This document shows positions 16,584-28,826 of a stretch of 37,537 bases of DNA, one piece after another. The DNA lies in NCBI RefSeq assembly GCF_900111095.1, contig NZ_FOGB01000023.1, forward strand, positions 1-37,537, given 5' to 3'. Each line of letters starts with the position of its first letter. Within the stretch, counting starts at the first letter, position 1. The position numbers and the translations under genes are program-made. Origin of the DNA: Amphritea atlantica. Its GTDB lineage: Bacteria > Pseudomonadota > Gammaproteobacteria > Pseudomonadales > Balneatricaceae. The notes under the pieces were generated by a model. It did no database searches. It was not told where the DNA came from and saw nothing but the letters and a program-made list of their open reading frames with translations.

Positions 16584-17384
16584 TTATTTACTGCTCAGAT
16601 AATCACTTATCCGGATGAAGTCAGTCAGGGCGAGACGTTCCGGACGCAGGCCCGGGTCAATTCCCAGCGATTCGATCTCGTCGGCATCAAGCAGTGGCTT
16701 AAGGTTATTTCGCAGGGTCTTCCTGCGCTGGCCAAACGCGGTGCGGACGACAGTCTCCAGTTTGCTGATGTCTTTTGCCGTATGGGGTAGTTCTTTATAA
16801 GGTATCAGGCGGACAATAGCTGAATCAACCTTGGGTGCAGGATCAAAAGCATGGGGGGGCACAAGAAACAGTGGTTCTACCTGGCAGTAATACTGCGCCA
16901 TGATGCCCAGGCGACCATAGGCACTGTCACCCGGTTGTGCTGCCAGTCGGTCGACCACCTCTTTCTGTAGCATAAAATGCATATCATCAATCTGATCCGC
17001 ATAGCTGAGCAGGTGAAAGATCAGTGGTGTAGAGATGTTATAAGGCAGATTGCCGACGACACGCAACTGTTCACCCTGTTGTTGCAGGGTAGCAAAGTCA
17101 AACTTCAAGGCATCGCCCTCATGAATGGCGAATTTTTCCGCATAACGGAAGAACTTTGTCCGCAGAATAGGCACCAGATCGCGATCCAGCTCAACCACAT
17201 CCAGGCGCTGGCACAGATCCAGTAACTCTTCAGTAATGGCTCCGAGACCCGGGCCTATTTCGACCAGATGCTGTGTTTCACCCGGGGCGATGGCTCTGAT
17301 GATCCGGCGGATAACGCCCTGATCCTGAAGAAAATTCTGCCCAAAACGTTTGCGTGCTTTATGGCCTGCGGGTTTATTGCTCAT
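16584..17384 (-). CDS. rsmA: 16S rRNA (adenine1518-N6/adenine1519-N6)-dimethyltransferase RsmA
   Basis: RsmA (KsgA) dimethylates two adjacent adenines in helix 45 of 16S rRNA during late 30S assembly. The 266-residue protein shows [10 protein letters not shown] (13-22), the SAM-binding [11 protein letters not shown] near 42-52, VVELDRDL, and the catalytic motif NLPYNIS around residue 112, followed by QKEVVDRL. The C-terminal domain ends in [16 protein letters not shown], as usual. Its start overlaps the end of pdxA by 11 bp and apaG follows after 19 bp, so it sits in the middle of the lptD-surA-pdxA-rsmA-apaG-apaH unit. Confidence 0.98.
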   Translation of the reverse strand: MSNKPAGHKARKRFGQNFLQDQGVIRRIIRAIAPGETQHLVEIGPGLGAITEELLDLCQRLDVVELDRDLVPILRTKFFRYAEKFAIHEGDALKFDFATLQQQGEQLRVVGNLPYNISTPLIFHLLSYADQIDDMHFMLQKEVVDRLAAQPGDSAYGRLGIMAQYYCQVEPLFLVPPHAFDPAPKVDSAIVRLIPYKELPHTAKDISKLETVVRTAFGQRRKTLRNNLKPLLDADEIESLGIDPGLRPERLALTDFIRISDYLSSK

Positions 17385-18384
17385 TCAGTGTTCCGATGGT
17401 GTGACGGTTGGCTGACATATCGGCAGCGTAATTAATAGCGGTTAGCAGGCTGCCACAATCGGCGCTGCCGCTTCCGGCCAGATCGAGGGCGGTGCCGTGA
17501 TCCACTGAGGTGCGGATAATCGGCATCCCCAGCGTAATATTAACCGCCCGGCCAAAACCTTTATATTTCAGGACCGGCAGTCCCTGGTCATGATACATTG
17601 CCAGCACGGCGTCTGCGGTATCCAGCAGTTTATCGGTAAACAGTGTATCTGCTGGTAGTGGATCACTCAGATTGTAACCCTGAGTCCGGAGCCGGTCGAT
17701 CACCGGTTGAATCACATCAATCTCTTCCCGTCCCATGTGGCCACTTTCTCCGGCGTGGGGGTTCAGTCCGGCAATCAGGATTCTTGGGTTGTGCACACCA
17801 AAGCTGTGCTGCAGTTCCTGATGCAATACGGTCAGAACCTCCTCTAACAACGGTTGGGTAATCGCTGCAGGAACGGCAGCCAGTGGCAGGTGGGTGGTGG
17901 CCAGTGCAACCCGTAAACCCTCGGTTGCCAGCATCATCACGACCTTGCTGCTGTGGGTCAGTTGTTCGAGAAACTCGGTATGGCCGCTAAACGGGATGCC
18001 AGCATCGTTGATCACCCCTTTATGGACCGGAGCCGTTACCAACGCAGCGAACTCGCCACTCTGACAGCCCTGGGTTGCGCGGGTCAGGGTGTCGAGAATG
18101 TAGCGGGCATTGGCCGGGTTCAGCTGTCCTGGTGTTACGGTCTTAACCAGGCAGACCGGTTCAATCCATAAGGTGCCGGGTACGGTAGGGCTAATCGGCT
18201 CCTCCGCATTATAGGGGATCAGCGTGATTGGCAGATTTAGTAAGCGGGCCCGGGCCTGCATCAGCAGCGGGTCGGCAATCACCACCAGTTGGTGGTCGTG
18301 CCCCTGCTGGGCGATCTGAATACATAGGTCCGGCCCGATCCCGGCCGGTTCGCCCGGGGTCAGGGCCAGTCTGTAGATGGACAT
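17374..18384 (-). CDS. pdxA: 4-hydroxythreonine-4-phosphate dehydrogenase PdxA
   Basis: PdxA oxidises 4-hydroxy-L-threonine phosphate with NAD in the DXP-dependent pyridoxal 5'-phosphate pathway. Recognisable elements are [14 protein letters not shown] at the N-terminus, [20 protein letters not shown] with a metal-ligand histidine, [25 protein letters not shown], and [13 protein letters not shown] at the C-terminus. The length of 336 is typical. The start lies 5 bp after the surA stop and the end overlaps rsmA by 11 bp, which fixes it in the operon. The enzyme is a cytoplasmic homodimer using a divalent metal. Confidence 0.97.
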   Translation of the reverse strand: MSIYRLALTPGEPAGIGPDLCIQIAQQGHDHQLVVIADPLLMQARARLLNLPITLIPYNAEEPISPTVPGTLWIEPVCLVKTVTPGQLNPANARYILDTLTRATQGCQSGEFAALVTAPVHKGVINDAGIPFSGHTEFLEQLTHSSKVVMMLATEGLRVALATTHLPLAAVPAAITQPLLEEVLTVLHQELQHSFGVHNPRILIAGLNPHAGESGHMGREEIDVIQPVIDRLRTQGYNLSDPLPADTLFTDKLLDTADAVLAMYHDQGLPVLKYKGFGRAVNITLGMPIIRTSVDHGTALDLAGSGSADCGSLLTAINYAADMSANRHTIGTLNEQ

Positions 18385-18389
18385 CTGAA

Positions 18390-19682
18390 TTATTTAATCT
18401 CGATATAGGCCTGAGAGCGGATTTCCCGCAGCCAGTTTTGCAGCTCTTCGTTAAACTTACGCTGACGGATGGTTGCCCTGGCCTGATTGGTCTTCATCTC
18501 TTCGCCCATATCCTGCTGGCGTCGATCTTCAACTTTGAGAATATGCCAGCCAAAACGGGATTCAAACGGCGCGCTTATCTTGCCCTGTGCGGTGTCAAAC
18601 ATCACCTCTTCAAACTCAGGCACCATCTGCCCTGCCTGTGTCCAGCCCAGGTCTCCGCCCAGTGAGCCGCTTCCCGGATCGTCGCTATACTGTTTCGCCA
18701 ACTCTTCGAACGGTTCACCTTGTTGCAGTTTCCGGTAGATCGACTCTATTTCCCGGCGGGTCTGTGCCGGAGAGCGGATCTCATTCGGTGTCAGCAGGAT
18801 ATGTTTTACCTTAACCTGATCAACCAGTTGTACTGAGCCGCCCTTTTTATCATTAACTTTCAGGATATGAAAACCGCTGGGGCTGCGCAGTGGGGCACTG
18901 AATTCGCCAGGACTAAGTTTTTTTACCACCGCAGCAAACTCTTCCGGCATCTCATTGAGTTTACGCCAGCCAATTTGCCCCCCTTTCAGGGCGTTGGGCC
19001 CTTTGGATTGAGCAACCGCTGTTTCTGAAAAATTGGCGCCGTCTTTCAGTGCTGTGGAGATCTCATTTGCCTGTTGCTGAGCGGCCTGAATCATCTGCGC
19101 AGTCGCCTGTAGCGGCACGGCAATGAGTATCTGCGAAAGATTGTAGGTCGTGGCACTCAGCTGTTCACCCTGCTGAGAGTTGAGGTAGTTATCAATCTCC
19201 TGCTGGGAGACATTGATGCGACTGTTAACAATGCGCTGCTGAATGCGCTGGATAAGCATCTCGTTGCGAATCTGCTGGCGCGCCTGAGCATAATCCTGAC
19301 CTTCCGCGATCAGCGCTTCGCGAAACTGTTCCAGAGTGAGATTAGAGCTGGCGGCGATCCTTTCCATCGAGGCATTGAGCTCGCTGTCACTGATGCGGAT
19401 ACCTCGCTCTGCACCGATCTGTAGCTGGATATTATCCAGAATCAGTCGATCAAGGACCTGGCTTTGCAGGGTTTGTTCATCCGGCAGTGCACGCCCCTGA
19501 GCGCTGAGGCGGGACTTTATCATCGCTTCACGGTCGTTCAGTTCGCTTTGCAGTACAACATCATCATTTACGATTGCAACGATGCGGTCCAGTGGGGTAT
19601 CTGCGGCGCTGGCCGAGATGCTGAGGCCCAACAGAAGGGCAGCCATACCTGGCTTTAGTTTTTCTATGAGATTAGTAGTCAT
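18390..19682 (-). CDS. surA: periplasmic chaperone / peptidyl-prolyl isomerase SurA
   Basis: SurA escorts outer-membrane proteins such as LptD and porins through the periplasm. I place the start at the second of two adjacent ATGs (19682), giving [20 protein letters not shown] and a signal peptide ending SISASA before [15 protein letters not shown]. The ATG at 19685 is equally possible. An open frame back to 19742 adds residues inside lptD and is unlikely. The mature protein has the N-terminal chaperone domain, then two parvulin domains: [20 protein letters not shown] with SGFHILKV, and [19 protein letters not shown] with [11 protein letters not shown]. It overlaps the lptD end by 11 bp, which places chaperone and client in one transcript. 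Confidence 0.96.
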   Translation of the reverse strand: MTTNLIEKLKPGMAALLLGLSISASAADTPLDRIVAIVNDDVVLQSELNDREAMIKSRLSAQGRALPDEQTLQSQVLDRLILDNIQLQIGAERGIRISDSELNASMERIAASSNLTLEQFREALIAEGQDYAQARQQIRNEMLIQRIQQRIVNSRINVSQQEIDNYLNSQQGEQLSATTYNLSQILIAVPLQATAQMIQAAQQQANEISTALKDGANFSETAVAQSKGPNALKGGQIGWRKLNEMPEEFAAVVKKLSPGEFSAPLRSPSGFHILKVNDKKGGSVQLVDQVKVKHILLTPNEIRSPAQTRREIESIYRKLQQGEPFEELAKQYSDDPGSGSLGGDLGWTQAGQMVPEFEEVMFDTAQGKISAPFESRFGWHILKVEDRRQQDMGEEMKTNQARATIRQRKFNEELQNWLREIRSQAYIEIK

Positions 19683-22308
19683 CATTCTCTTCACGTTCTT
19701 TAAAGCCAATAATATCTTGCAGCACAGAGGTGCCACCGCCAACGGTGCCGAGGCCTTTCAGGATAAATTGCAGAAACAGCGCACTGTCTTCCCTTCCACC
19801 GCTATCATCCTCTATCCACTTACGGGCAGCAACCCGAACTTTCCAGCAGCAACTGGCGTACTCAAGGCCTAGCAGTGCTTCAGGAGTCTGGGAGTGTTCC
19901 ATATCCTCCTGCCAGCGCCCCATCAGGGTCCACTCCGGTGCCAGTGGCCAGATAAATGAAAGCTCCGCCTGGCTGCGAACGTTTTCCCGGTAGCGATAAC
20001 TGAATCCGATAACTTTATTGAGGGACGGAGTGTAGCGCACTTTGAAGTTGCTCTCTAATGGATTAAAGCCACTTCGATCCAGTTCGGTATCGACCGATAG
20101 TCGCAGTTCAGAGTAAGGGTTCCAATAGGCTTCTGCCGCGTAGTTGGACTGATCTTCTGTATCGACACTGGTATCGCCATTAAGTTGCACGGTGCGGTCA
20201 GCAAAATAGTATGCCTGGGCCAGTCCGACGCGGGCTATTTCGCTGCCATCGCTGGTGAAAAAGCCAGAGCTGAGACCGACAGAGATCTGCTGATTATCAC
20301 TGACTTTATCGAAGCCGGTAAAGCGGTTTTCCCGGAACAGGCCCTGGTAGCTGAAATCTGTTTCGGCGGTATCAAAATCCGGGATCCCCTGCTGGTCTTG
20401 CCGCTGGCTATAGAGGGTGAACAGGCGGGGTTCAACAGTCTGTGTGTAGTTGTCCAACTGACGTTCGAATACCAGCCCGGAATCAATACTGAATACACCA
20501 GTGGCCCGGTCAATGCTATCGTCCTGTCCGGCGACCTGATCCTGCAGATCGTAATGGCTTAACCAGTAGCTCATCTTAGGTGTCAGGTAACCCCAGGACC
20601 AGAGCATTGGCAGACTGATCGCGGGCTGAATATGCAACCGGCTGCCAGTCACCCGGTCTATGCCGCTCAGATCATCGATCTTCCGCTCAAAACGGGTCAT
20701 ATCTGTCAGATAACTGAATACTACTTCCTGTCCCAGTTGATAACCGTAGTTGCCGCTAACCTGTAGCTGAGGCATACGCTGGTAAGGAGATTTACTGTCA
20801 TTGATGGTCTGATAGCTGTGGGCACGTAACGTGGCCGACCAGTGTTCACGGGTGTAGGTTGTTTCTGCCCGTTGATCAAGATGAGTGGAACGATCCACTG
20901 CCAGACTGGAGCCGAGGTCATCAAAATATTTTTTGTCGCTGACGGCGGTGTAATCCACCAGGCTGCTCCAGGCTCCCAGGCTTCCGGTATGGTCGATACC
21001 CACCAGCCATCGATCACGGTCCGCCTGGGTATCATCAATTAATAAACCGGTGCTGAGGGTTTGCTTACCATAGTGGTTCAGGTGACGGAACTCATTCTCC
21101 AGCAACAGCCCCCGCTCAGTGAAGACTTTCGGTGTCAGAGTATCATCGTAGTTGGGTGCCAGATTGAAATAGTAGGGTGCAGCTAACTCAAGCCCATCCT
21201 CATTGGAATAACCCAGAGAGGGGAACAGAAACCCTGAATGACGCAGATCATCAATGGGGAACTCGATATAGGGAAAATAAAACACCGGGGTATCAGCCAC
21301 TTTGAGGGTGGCGTTGCGCGCCGTACCAAAACCTCTGTTCGGATCAAGCACCAGCGAGCTTGACGCGATTTTCCAACTTTCATCGTTCGGCGGACAGGTG
21401 GTGTAACTACTGTGCTCCATCCTTATCCGGTTGTCCTTCAGGCGAATAATGCGTTTGGCTTCGCCGCGCAGGGAGCGCTCATGAACCACATAGTCTGCAT
21501 CGCTGACCACGGTTTCCCCACTGATGGCATTGGTCTGTGCCTTAGAGCCTCGCAGCAACAGCCCGGGTTCACGATACTGAATATTGCCGTTCATGGTGAT
21601 CTGATTGGATATCTGATCGACCTCTGCGGAATCGCTGCGCAAAAAGTGTCCCCGCTGGCGTAACTCTACATTACCCTCAAGCCGGGTCAGACCTCCAAGC
21701 TGGGTTTCAGAGCTATCGGCATCCACTGTGAGGCTGTCATCATCTTCTGCGGGTAGCTGCGAATCCGGTTCAATATAGACCCCATAACACGCCTTTGACG
21801 CACCAGTTATGGGGTACCAGTCCTGTTCGGCATAGCGGATATCACTCAGATCAGCATTTTGGGTCTTAGTTTTAGCAGCCGGATCATCACTGCTCAGACT
21901 GTCTGCATTGCCGGGAGCTGCTACGCTGGTTCGGGAGCTCTGTTCTGCAGCACCACCGGTCGTGGGCTGATTATCCAGGCAGGACCAGCCGCCAGAGGCA
22001 TTTGCTTCGCACAGCCATGCACCGCTGATTTGCTGTTGATAAGCGGGATCAGGTGTGGCTGTATCTGCTGCGTTGTCGGTTACTGGCAGCGCCTCTGCCG
22101 GAGCCTCCTGGAGTTGTCCTTTGTCCTGGTCAGCAAGAGGATTGGTCCGATCTGGCTGGTCGCACTGCCAGTTCTGCCCATTCTCCATGGTACAGGTCCA
22201 AAGCGCATCGCGGATGCCGGAATCGGTTTCGGCGGCCAACAGGACTGCGGGCATTGCAGCAATGATCGCCAATGTAAGTGTGTAGGAAGAACGTCTTGAA
22301 AACGGCAT
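19672..22308 (-). CDS. lptD: LPS-assembly protein LptD
   Basis: LptD is the outer-membrane beta barrel that, with LptE, inserts lipopolysaccharide into the outer leaflet. Of 878 residues, 1-26 form a signal peptide ending VLLAA. An unusual cysteine-containing N-terminal region (30-180) precedes the LptA-like jellyroll (LEGNVELRQRGHFLRSDSAE onward). The barrel follows from about 330, with SSYTTCPPNDESWKI, FYFPYIEFPIDDLRHSGFL and the adjacent cysteine pair C820-C821 in ASCCWKVR. That pair forms the disulphides to N-terminal cysteines required for activity in E. coli. It heads the surA-pdxA-rsmA operon, and is divergent from amgK across 133 bp in which no sigma-E-like promoter was recognised. 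Confidence 0.97.
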   Translation of the reverse strand: MPFSRRSSYTLTLAIIAAMPAVLLAAETDSGIRDALWTCTMENGQNWQCDQPDRTNPLADQDKGQLQEAPAEALPVTDNAADTATPDPAYQQQISGAWLCEANASGGWSCLDNQPTTGGAAEQSSRTSVAAPGNADSLSSDDPAAKTKTQNADLSDIRYAEQDWYPITGASKACYGVYIEPDSQLPAEDDDSLTVDADSSETQLGGLTRLEGNVELRQRGHFLRSDSAEVDQISNQITMNGNIQYREPGLLLRGSKAQTNAISGETVVSDADYVVHERSLRGEAKRIIRLKDNRIRMEHSSYTTCPPNDESWKIASSSLVLDPNRGFGTARNATLKVADTPVFYFPYIEFPIDDLRHSGFLFPSLGYSNEDGLELAAPYYFNLAPNYDDTLTPKVFTERGLLLENEFRHLNHYGKQTLSTGLLIDDTQADRDRWLVGIDHTGSLGAWSSLVDYTAVSDKKYFDDLGSSLAVDRSTHLDQRAETTYTREHWSATLRAHSYQTINDSKSPYQRMPQLQVSGNYGYQLGQEVVFSYLTDMTRFERKIDDLSGIDRVTGSRLHIQPAISLPMLWSWGYLTPKMSYWLSHYDLQDQVAGQDDSIDRATGVFSIDSGLVFERQLDNYTQTVEPRLFTLYSQRQDQQGIPDFDTAETDFSYQGLFRENRFTGFDKVSDNQQISVGLSSGFFTSDGSEIARVGLAQAYYFADRTVQLNGDTSVDTEDQSNYAAEAYWNPYSELRLSVDTELDRSGFNPLESNFKVRYTPSLNKVIGFSYRYRENVRSQAELSFIWPLAPEWTLMGRWQEDMEHSQTPEALLGLEYASCCWKVRVAARKWIEDDSGGREDSALFLQFILKGLGTVGGGTSVLQDIIGFKEREENDDY

Positions 22309-22441
22309 TCAGATTGTCCATTAGGAAGCGCAGAAAAAGCGTCTATTTCCCTTATCGCTAAACCTTGATTCGAGTAACATACCCTATAGAGCATGGCATG
22401 ATAAAACATTCAGCTATAACAACGCTAGGGGATTGATAGAT

Positions 22442-25021
<2,580 letters not shown>

Positions 25022-25037
25022 GAAGGCTGTCGTCCGG

Positions 25038-26144
25038 TTAGTTTAGCTGGCCTGAGCCGGGGGTGAGTTCCATTGCTTCAGCTTTCGGTGGCTCAGGTTT
25101 TCGGGTATCGAGAATATGGGTCTTCAGAATGCCTCTGAGCTGTTGCGTTAGCCACAGCGGCTCTCTGCGAGGGTCGGCACTACGCTGATTCAGGCGGATT
25201 TGTCGGTACCCCTTGTTGCCACTCCGGCGTGCGGCGCGTTTTCGCAGACTAGCCTGCTGTTGCTGGACACTGTTGCGGTCAAACCACAGGTCCAGTATCG
25301 GAGCTTTGGCGTCTGAGATCATCTGTAGCAGGTTGGGTGCGTTTTTATCGTCCACCTGAGCCGGGTCAAGCAGTACCAGAAAACGGTTGGCCTGAGTTTC
25401 ATCCTGCAAGAAATAGTACATCGCCCAGTCAGCCCCTTCGCCTACACCGAGAATGATTCTAACGTCGCCTTCTACTTCAGCCAGTTGGCTGGACGCTTGC
25501 TGGCCAAGTTCTGTTACCGTTTTTTGGTATGCCAACAGGCTTTTCTCAGCACTGGCGTTATCAGGAACCGATGTCGTTGCATCGCTGGCTTGCTGGCTGT
25601 TTACGGCTGTCGGATCCGCTGGTTGGGGAGTAGTGTTACTGACTGTCTCATCTGTGGGTGTTTGAACCTTACGTATGTCCTGCAATGTTGGCAGGGTTCG
25701 TGGAGGAATCTGTTCCTCTGGCAGGTCGGGCAGGGTGATGCTCAGTGTGTTCCAGCCATATTCGGTGAGCTGAGTGCGAAGGGGATGCACAATGGCTGGC
25801 CAGTCAGCACTGGTGGCTCTGTCAGGGAAGATCAGAACACTGCCGGCGGGTGATGAGCTGGCCGCGCGCAGCAGTAAAGCCAGTTGTTTCCGTTCCCCGG
25901 CTTCCAGCCAGATTACTTCGGTTTCCGGGCTTTGTGCCTGAGCAAGATCCTGCTGCTGTTGTTGCCACAGATCCGGCATGATCCGGACCGTCGCGTCAGT
26001 CTGATTGTTAGCTGCTGCTGTCTCTGTATTTTCGGCCGCACTATTTTGGCTGGAGCTTTTATTGGCATCATTGCCCTGCGCCCCATGCAGTGTCGCCGAT
26101 GAAGATAAAAAGAGTGCAAAAATCAGTGCTTTGTTTGGTTTCAT
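25038..26144 (-). CDS. DUF3530 family exported protein (alpha/beta-hydrolase-like)
   Basis: This 368-residue protein starts, as I read it, at MKPNKALIFALFLSSSATLH, a signal peptide ending near HGA. A longer open frame to 26219 lacks a better start. The mature N-terminus is rich in N, S, Q and A. The core EVIWLEAGERKQLALLLRAA, GSVLIFPDRATSADWPAIVH and LTEYGWNTLSITLPDLP matches the DUF3530 family seen in Pseudomonas. A glycine-acid motif ILGVGEGADWAMYYF stands where an alpha/beta hydrolase would have its nucleophile elbow, but no serine is present there (G-E-G). Enzyme activity is therefore doubtful. No ribosome site stands out. It is divergent from rpe. Confidence 0.8.
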   Translation of the reverse strand: MKPNKALIFALFLSSSATLHGAQGNDANKSSSQNSAAENTETAAANNQTDATVRIMPDLWQQQQQDLAQAQSPETEVIWLEAGERKQLALLLRAASSSPAGSVLIFPDRATSADWPAIVHPLRTQLTEYGWNTLSITLPDLPEEQIPPRTLPTLQDIRKVQTPTDETVSNTTPQPADPTAVNSQQASDATTSVPDNASAEKSLLAYQKTVTELGQQASSQLAEVEGDVRIILGVGEGADWAMYYFLQDETQANRFLVLLDPAQVDDKNAPNLLQMISDAKAPILDLWFDRNSVQQQQASLRKRAARRSGNKGYRQIRLNQRSADPRREPLWLTQQLRGILKTHILDTRKPEPPKAEAMELTPGSGQLN

Positions 26145-26259
26145 GGTGGGATTATTAAAGAGCATGACAGGATTAGCAAGGGCGAAAGTCGGTTGAGTTT
26201 CAATGTGTGCAAAGTACAATAGCCGGATTCCTCTTCCTACTACTTTCCGAGTTACGCTA

Positions 26260-26931
26260 ATGGCTGATTATAAGATTGCTCCATCAATTCTTTCTGCAGA
26301 CTTCGCCCGCCTGGGCGAAGAAGTTGAAAATGTACTTGCCGCGGGGGCTGATTATGTCCATTTCGATGTTATGGATAACCATTATGTCCCTAACCTGACC
26401 ATCGGTCCGATGGTTTGCAAAGCGTTGCGTAACCACGGCATTCAGGCCCCGATCGATGTGCATCTGATGGTCAAACCGGTGGATCGCCTGATCGGTGATT
26501 TTATTGACGCCGGCGCCAGTATTATTACTTTTCATCCTGAGGGTTCTGAACATATTGACCGTTCATTGCAGATGATACGGGATGGGGGGTGTCGATCGGG
26601 GTTGGTATTTAACCCGGCGACCCCTCTTAGCTATCTCGATTATGTGATGGACAAGGTGGATATGATTCTCCTTATGTCGGTAAACCCGGGTTTTGGTGGC
26701 CAGAAATTTATACCCGCGACGCTGGATAAGCTGAAACAGGCACGGAAGATGATTGACCAGAGCGGCTATGATATCCGTCTTGAAGTGGATGGCGGCGTGG
26801 GTATTGGTAATATTGCCGGGATTGCAGCAGCCGGGGCGGATACCTTCGTTGCCGGTTCAGCCATTTTCAATACCGATGACTATAAAGCCACTATCGATAA
26901 GATGCGTGCTGAACTGGCTTCCGTGAACTAA
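26260..26931 (+). CDS. rpe: ribulose-phosphate 3-epimerase
   Basis: Rpe interconverts ribulose-5-phosphate and xylulose-5-phosphate in the pentose phosphate pathway. The TIM-barrel motifs are [34 protein letters not shown] with metal-binding histidine and aspartate, [20 protein letters not shown] and LEVDGGVG with the second catalytic aspartate. I take the ATG at 26260 ([11 protein letters not shown]), giving 223 residues, the usual length. The frame is open 19 codons further upstream but those residues are not family-like. The ribosome site is weak. gph follows after 33 bp, as in Pseudomonas and E. coli. Confidence 0.96.
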   Translation: MADYKIAPSILSADFARLGEEVENVLAAGADYVHFDVMDNHYVPNLTIGPMVCKALRNHGIQAPIDVHLMVKPVDRLIGDFIDAGASIITFHPEGSEHIDRSLQMIRDGGCRSGLVFNPATPLSYLDYVMDKVDMILLMSVNPGFGGQKFIPATLDKLKQARKMIDQSGYDIRLEVDGGVGIGNIAGIAAAGADTFVAGSAIFNTDDYKATIDKMRAELASVN

Positions 26932-26964
26932 TCAGTTGGAAAGTAAACAGGGATTGAGTTTCTG

Positions 26965-27642
26965 ATGCTATTAAGCGAGCTGTATAACCCCGGGTTACCC
27001 CAACTGGTGCTCTTCGATCTGGATGGCACTCTGCTTGACAGTGTGCCCGATCTGGCGCTGGCAATTGATCGTATGCTGGCTGCTCTTGATTTGCCGATGG
27101 CGGGCCAGTCTCGGGTGCGTCACTGGGTGGGTAATGGTGCTCAGATGCTGGTTAAGCGCGCGCTGGCCCACGCTACTGGGGTTGAGGAGTCCGATCTGTT
27201 TGACCAGGCTTTTACACTTTTTCTGCATCATTATGGCCTCTGTTGTGCGGAGCAAAGCAAACTCTATCCGGGGGTTGAAGCGTTGCTAACCTTTCTCAGG
27301 GATAACCAGGTTTCAATGGGGCTGGTGACGAATAAACCGATAGGCTTTACGGAGCGCTTGCTGGACGAGTATGACCTGCGTCGTTTTTTTTCCATTGTTC
27401 TGGGGGGCGACAGTCTGGCGGAGAAAAAGCCTCATCCCATGCCGCTGCTCTGTGCTATGGACAGGTTAGGGGTTGCGCCGGTTCAAACTTTGATGGTGGG
27501 GGATTCCCGCAGTGATATCAAAGCGGCGCAGCAGGCTGGTTGTAAAGTTGCCGCAGTGACCTATGGCTATAATCATGGTGTGCCGGTTTCTGCTTACCAG
27601 CCCGATATTATTATTGATGATTTGGCAGAACTCTTCAGTTAA
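26965..27642 (+). CDS. gph: phosphoglycolate phosphatase Gph (HAD family)
   Basis: Gph removes the phosphate from 2-phosphoglycolate, produced mainly during DNA 3'-end repair, and is a cytoplasmic HAD hydrolase. HAD motif I is VLFDLDGTLLDS, with nucleophile D18 and acid/base D20. Motif II is GLVTNKP, motif III includes the lysine in LAEKKPHPMPL, and motif IV is MVGDSRSDIKAA. An alpha-helical cap lies between motifs I and II. Length (225) is standard. It follows rpe by 33 bp and probably shares its transcript; the expected next gene, trpE, is displaced by nhaR-nhaA. Confidence 0.94.
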   Translation: MLLSELYNPGLPQLVLFDLDGTLLDSVPDLALAIDRMLAALDLPMAGQSRVRHWVGNGAQMLVKRALAHATGVEESDLFDQAFTLFLHHYGLCCAEQSKLYPGVEALLTFLRDNQVSMGLVTNKPIGFTERLLDEYDLRRFFSIVLGGDSLAEKKPHPMPLLCAMDRLGVAPVQTLMVGDSRSDIKAAQQAGCKVAAVTYGYNHGVPVSAYQPDIIIDDLAELFS

Positions 27643-27686
27643 GCAGCTCACCAGCTAAACTAATCAGATATGTATGACTCGCACGT

Positions 27687-28610
27687 TTACTCTGGGGGCT
27701 CTAGCTCGTCAAATAGCGCCATCCTGGCGGCATTGCAAACCGCCAGCACACCAGGGTGACTCACCCGGCGTTCCAGTGAAATGGCGTAAAAGCGTTCACG
27801 GATATCATCCATCCGCCCAATAACCTCGACCCCATACTGTCGGGTCATCTGTTGTTCAATGACGGTGGGGGCGCAAAAGATGCCGGCGCCGGACAGTCCA
27901 AACGCTTCGATCAGTGCGGTATCAGCGCACTCAACCCGAATATCCGGTCGTATTTTATAACGTTCGAACCAGCGCTTCAGCCCCATTCCCCGCTCGGTAT
28001 CGGCCGATGGCATCAGCATCGGTGCGCCTTCAAGAGAAGCTGGAAAGTTGGCCCGGTACGTTGCTGCGACATTGCGGGTGGCAAAAAAGCTCAGGCCGCA
28101 TTCGCCCAGAAGGTGATTGTATCCACGGATATGGAAACTGGCATCCAGTGGCCGGTCAGCCAGCACCAGATCGAGTTTCTGGGTTGCCAGATCGGCCAGC
28201 AGGCTGGGCAGTGGTCCCTCTTCGCAGATCAGTCGGCTGGCATCATTCAGGTTGAGTGCGGGTTCCAGCAGATGATAGGTGATCAGTTTCGGCAGTACAT
28301 CGGCGATACCGATATTGAAGCGTTGCTGTTTGAGGCTGACGGGGTTGTGAATACTCTGTTTCAGTTCATCGCCCAGCAAAAAGATATCTTCAGCATAGTT
28401 AAGTGCATGTTGTCCTGCTTTGGTGAGTTTGAGGTTTCTGCCCTGTTTTCTGAAGAGGCGAGCCCCCAGTTCATGTTCAAGCAGTTTCAGTTGACCACTG
28501 ATGGTTTGTGGCGTCAGGTGGAGCTTCTCACTGGCTTTGTTGATACTGCCTTCCTGAGCAACTACCAGGAAATAACGCAGGTGTTTGAAATTCATAGAAA
28601 TGTCAGCCAT
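27687..28610 (-). CDS. nhaR: LysR-type transcriptional activator NhaR
   Basis: NhaR activates nhaA in response to sodium in E. coli. This 307-residue LysR protein has the N-terminal winged helix (LRYFLVVAQEGSINKASEKL, LHLTPQTISGQLKLLEHELG, RLFRKQGRNLKLTKAG) and the periplasmic-binding-like effector domain, including FNIGIADVLPKL, LDLVLADRPLD and AFGLSGAGIFCAPTVIEQQM. The phrase LTPQTISGQ, rather than the more common LR-type SQPALSRQ, is characteristic of NhaR. Two starts are possible, 28610 and 28595 (MNFKHLRYF); neither has a good ribosome site. It is divergent from nhaA across a region with strong dyad symmetry and runs toward gph. Confidence 0.93.
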   Translation of the reverse strand: MADISMNFKHLRYFLVVAQEGSINKASEKLHLTPQTISGQLKLLEHELGARLFRKQGRNLKLTKAGQHALNYAEDIFLLGDELKQSIHNPVSLKQQRFNIGIADVLPKLITYHLLEPALNLNDASRLICEEGPLPSLLADLATQKLDLVLADRPLDASFHIRGYNHLLGECGLSFFATRNVAATYRANFPASLEGAPMLMPSADTERGMGLKRWFERYKIRPDIRVECADTALIEAFGLSGAGIFCAPTVIEQQMTRQYGVEVIGRMDDIRERFYAISLERRVSHPGVLAVCNAARMALFDELEPPE

Positions 28611-28622
28611 TTGTTATTATGG

Positions 28623-28659
28623 TTCGAATAAATCTTACTATTTTGTTAGTAAATTCGAA
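28623..28659. promoter_or_regulatory. probable NhaR operator (nested inverted repeats)
   Basis: TTCGAAT (28623-28629) and its complement ATTCGAA (28653-28659) form an inverted repeat whose TTCGAA cores lie 31 bp apart, about three helical turns. Between them is a second dyad, TTACTA (28635-28640) and TAGTAA (28647-28652), which contains a T-N11-A type LysR box. The region lies directly between the nhaR start and the nhaA -10 box, the classical place for a LysR activator that also represses itself. Binding by NhaR is inference. Confidence 0.55.
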
Positions 28660-28681
28660 TTTTATTTGTCATTTTGCTGAC

Positions 28682-28687
28682 TATACT
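28682..28687 (+). promoter_or_regulatory. candidate nhaA -10 box
   Basis: TATACT at 28682-28687 is a good -10 hexamer pointing at nhaA. No acceptable -35 lies 16-18 bases upstream; TTGTCA is present but only 10 bases away. A missing -35 next to an apparent LysR operator is what an activator-dependent promoter looks like. Transcription from about 28694 would give a leader of some 170 bases. Confidence 0.45.
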
Positions 28688-28695
28688 GTGACTTA

Positions 28696-28826
28696 TCGGA
28701 TTTGTCATGATCCTTCAGGTTCTCCCCTACAGGATGATGACAACCGAGTTGTTGATAGGTTGTTATGTAAGTAAGTTGTAAGACTCTCCTCCAGTCTTAA
28801 GCAAATGGACTCTCATCCAAACATTC
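28696..28826 (+). ncRNA. structured 5' leader of nhaA, candidate riboswitch/attenuator
   Basis: Within the nhaA leader, TGTCATGATCCT (28703-28714) pairs with AGGATGATGACA (28731-28742), 11 of 12 pairs, extended below an internal loop by TCGG/CCGA (28696-28699 with 28744-28747). ACAACC (28740-28745) can instead pair with GGTTGT (28758-28763), which would break the base of the first hairpin, so two mutually exclusive folds exist. A second, perfect hairpin follows: TAAGACT/AGTCTTA (28779-28785 with 28793-28799). An imperfect repeat, GACTCTC-C/A-TCC, occurs at 28782 and 28808. A terminator comes next. Known Li+ and Na+ riboswitch classes precede nhaA genes; whether this belongs to one of them could not be judged by eye. 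Confidence 0.5.

Noticed and set aside
22309-22441. Sigma-E promoter for lptD
   Set aside because: No GGAACTT-like -35 with a suitable -10 was found on the minus strand.
27852-28631. 259-codon open frame on the plus strand
   Set aside because: Antisense to nhaR with no family features; the LysR reading on the other strand is unmistakable.
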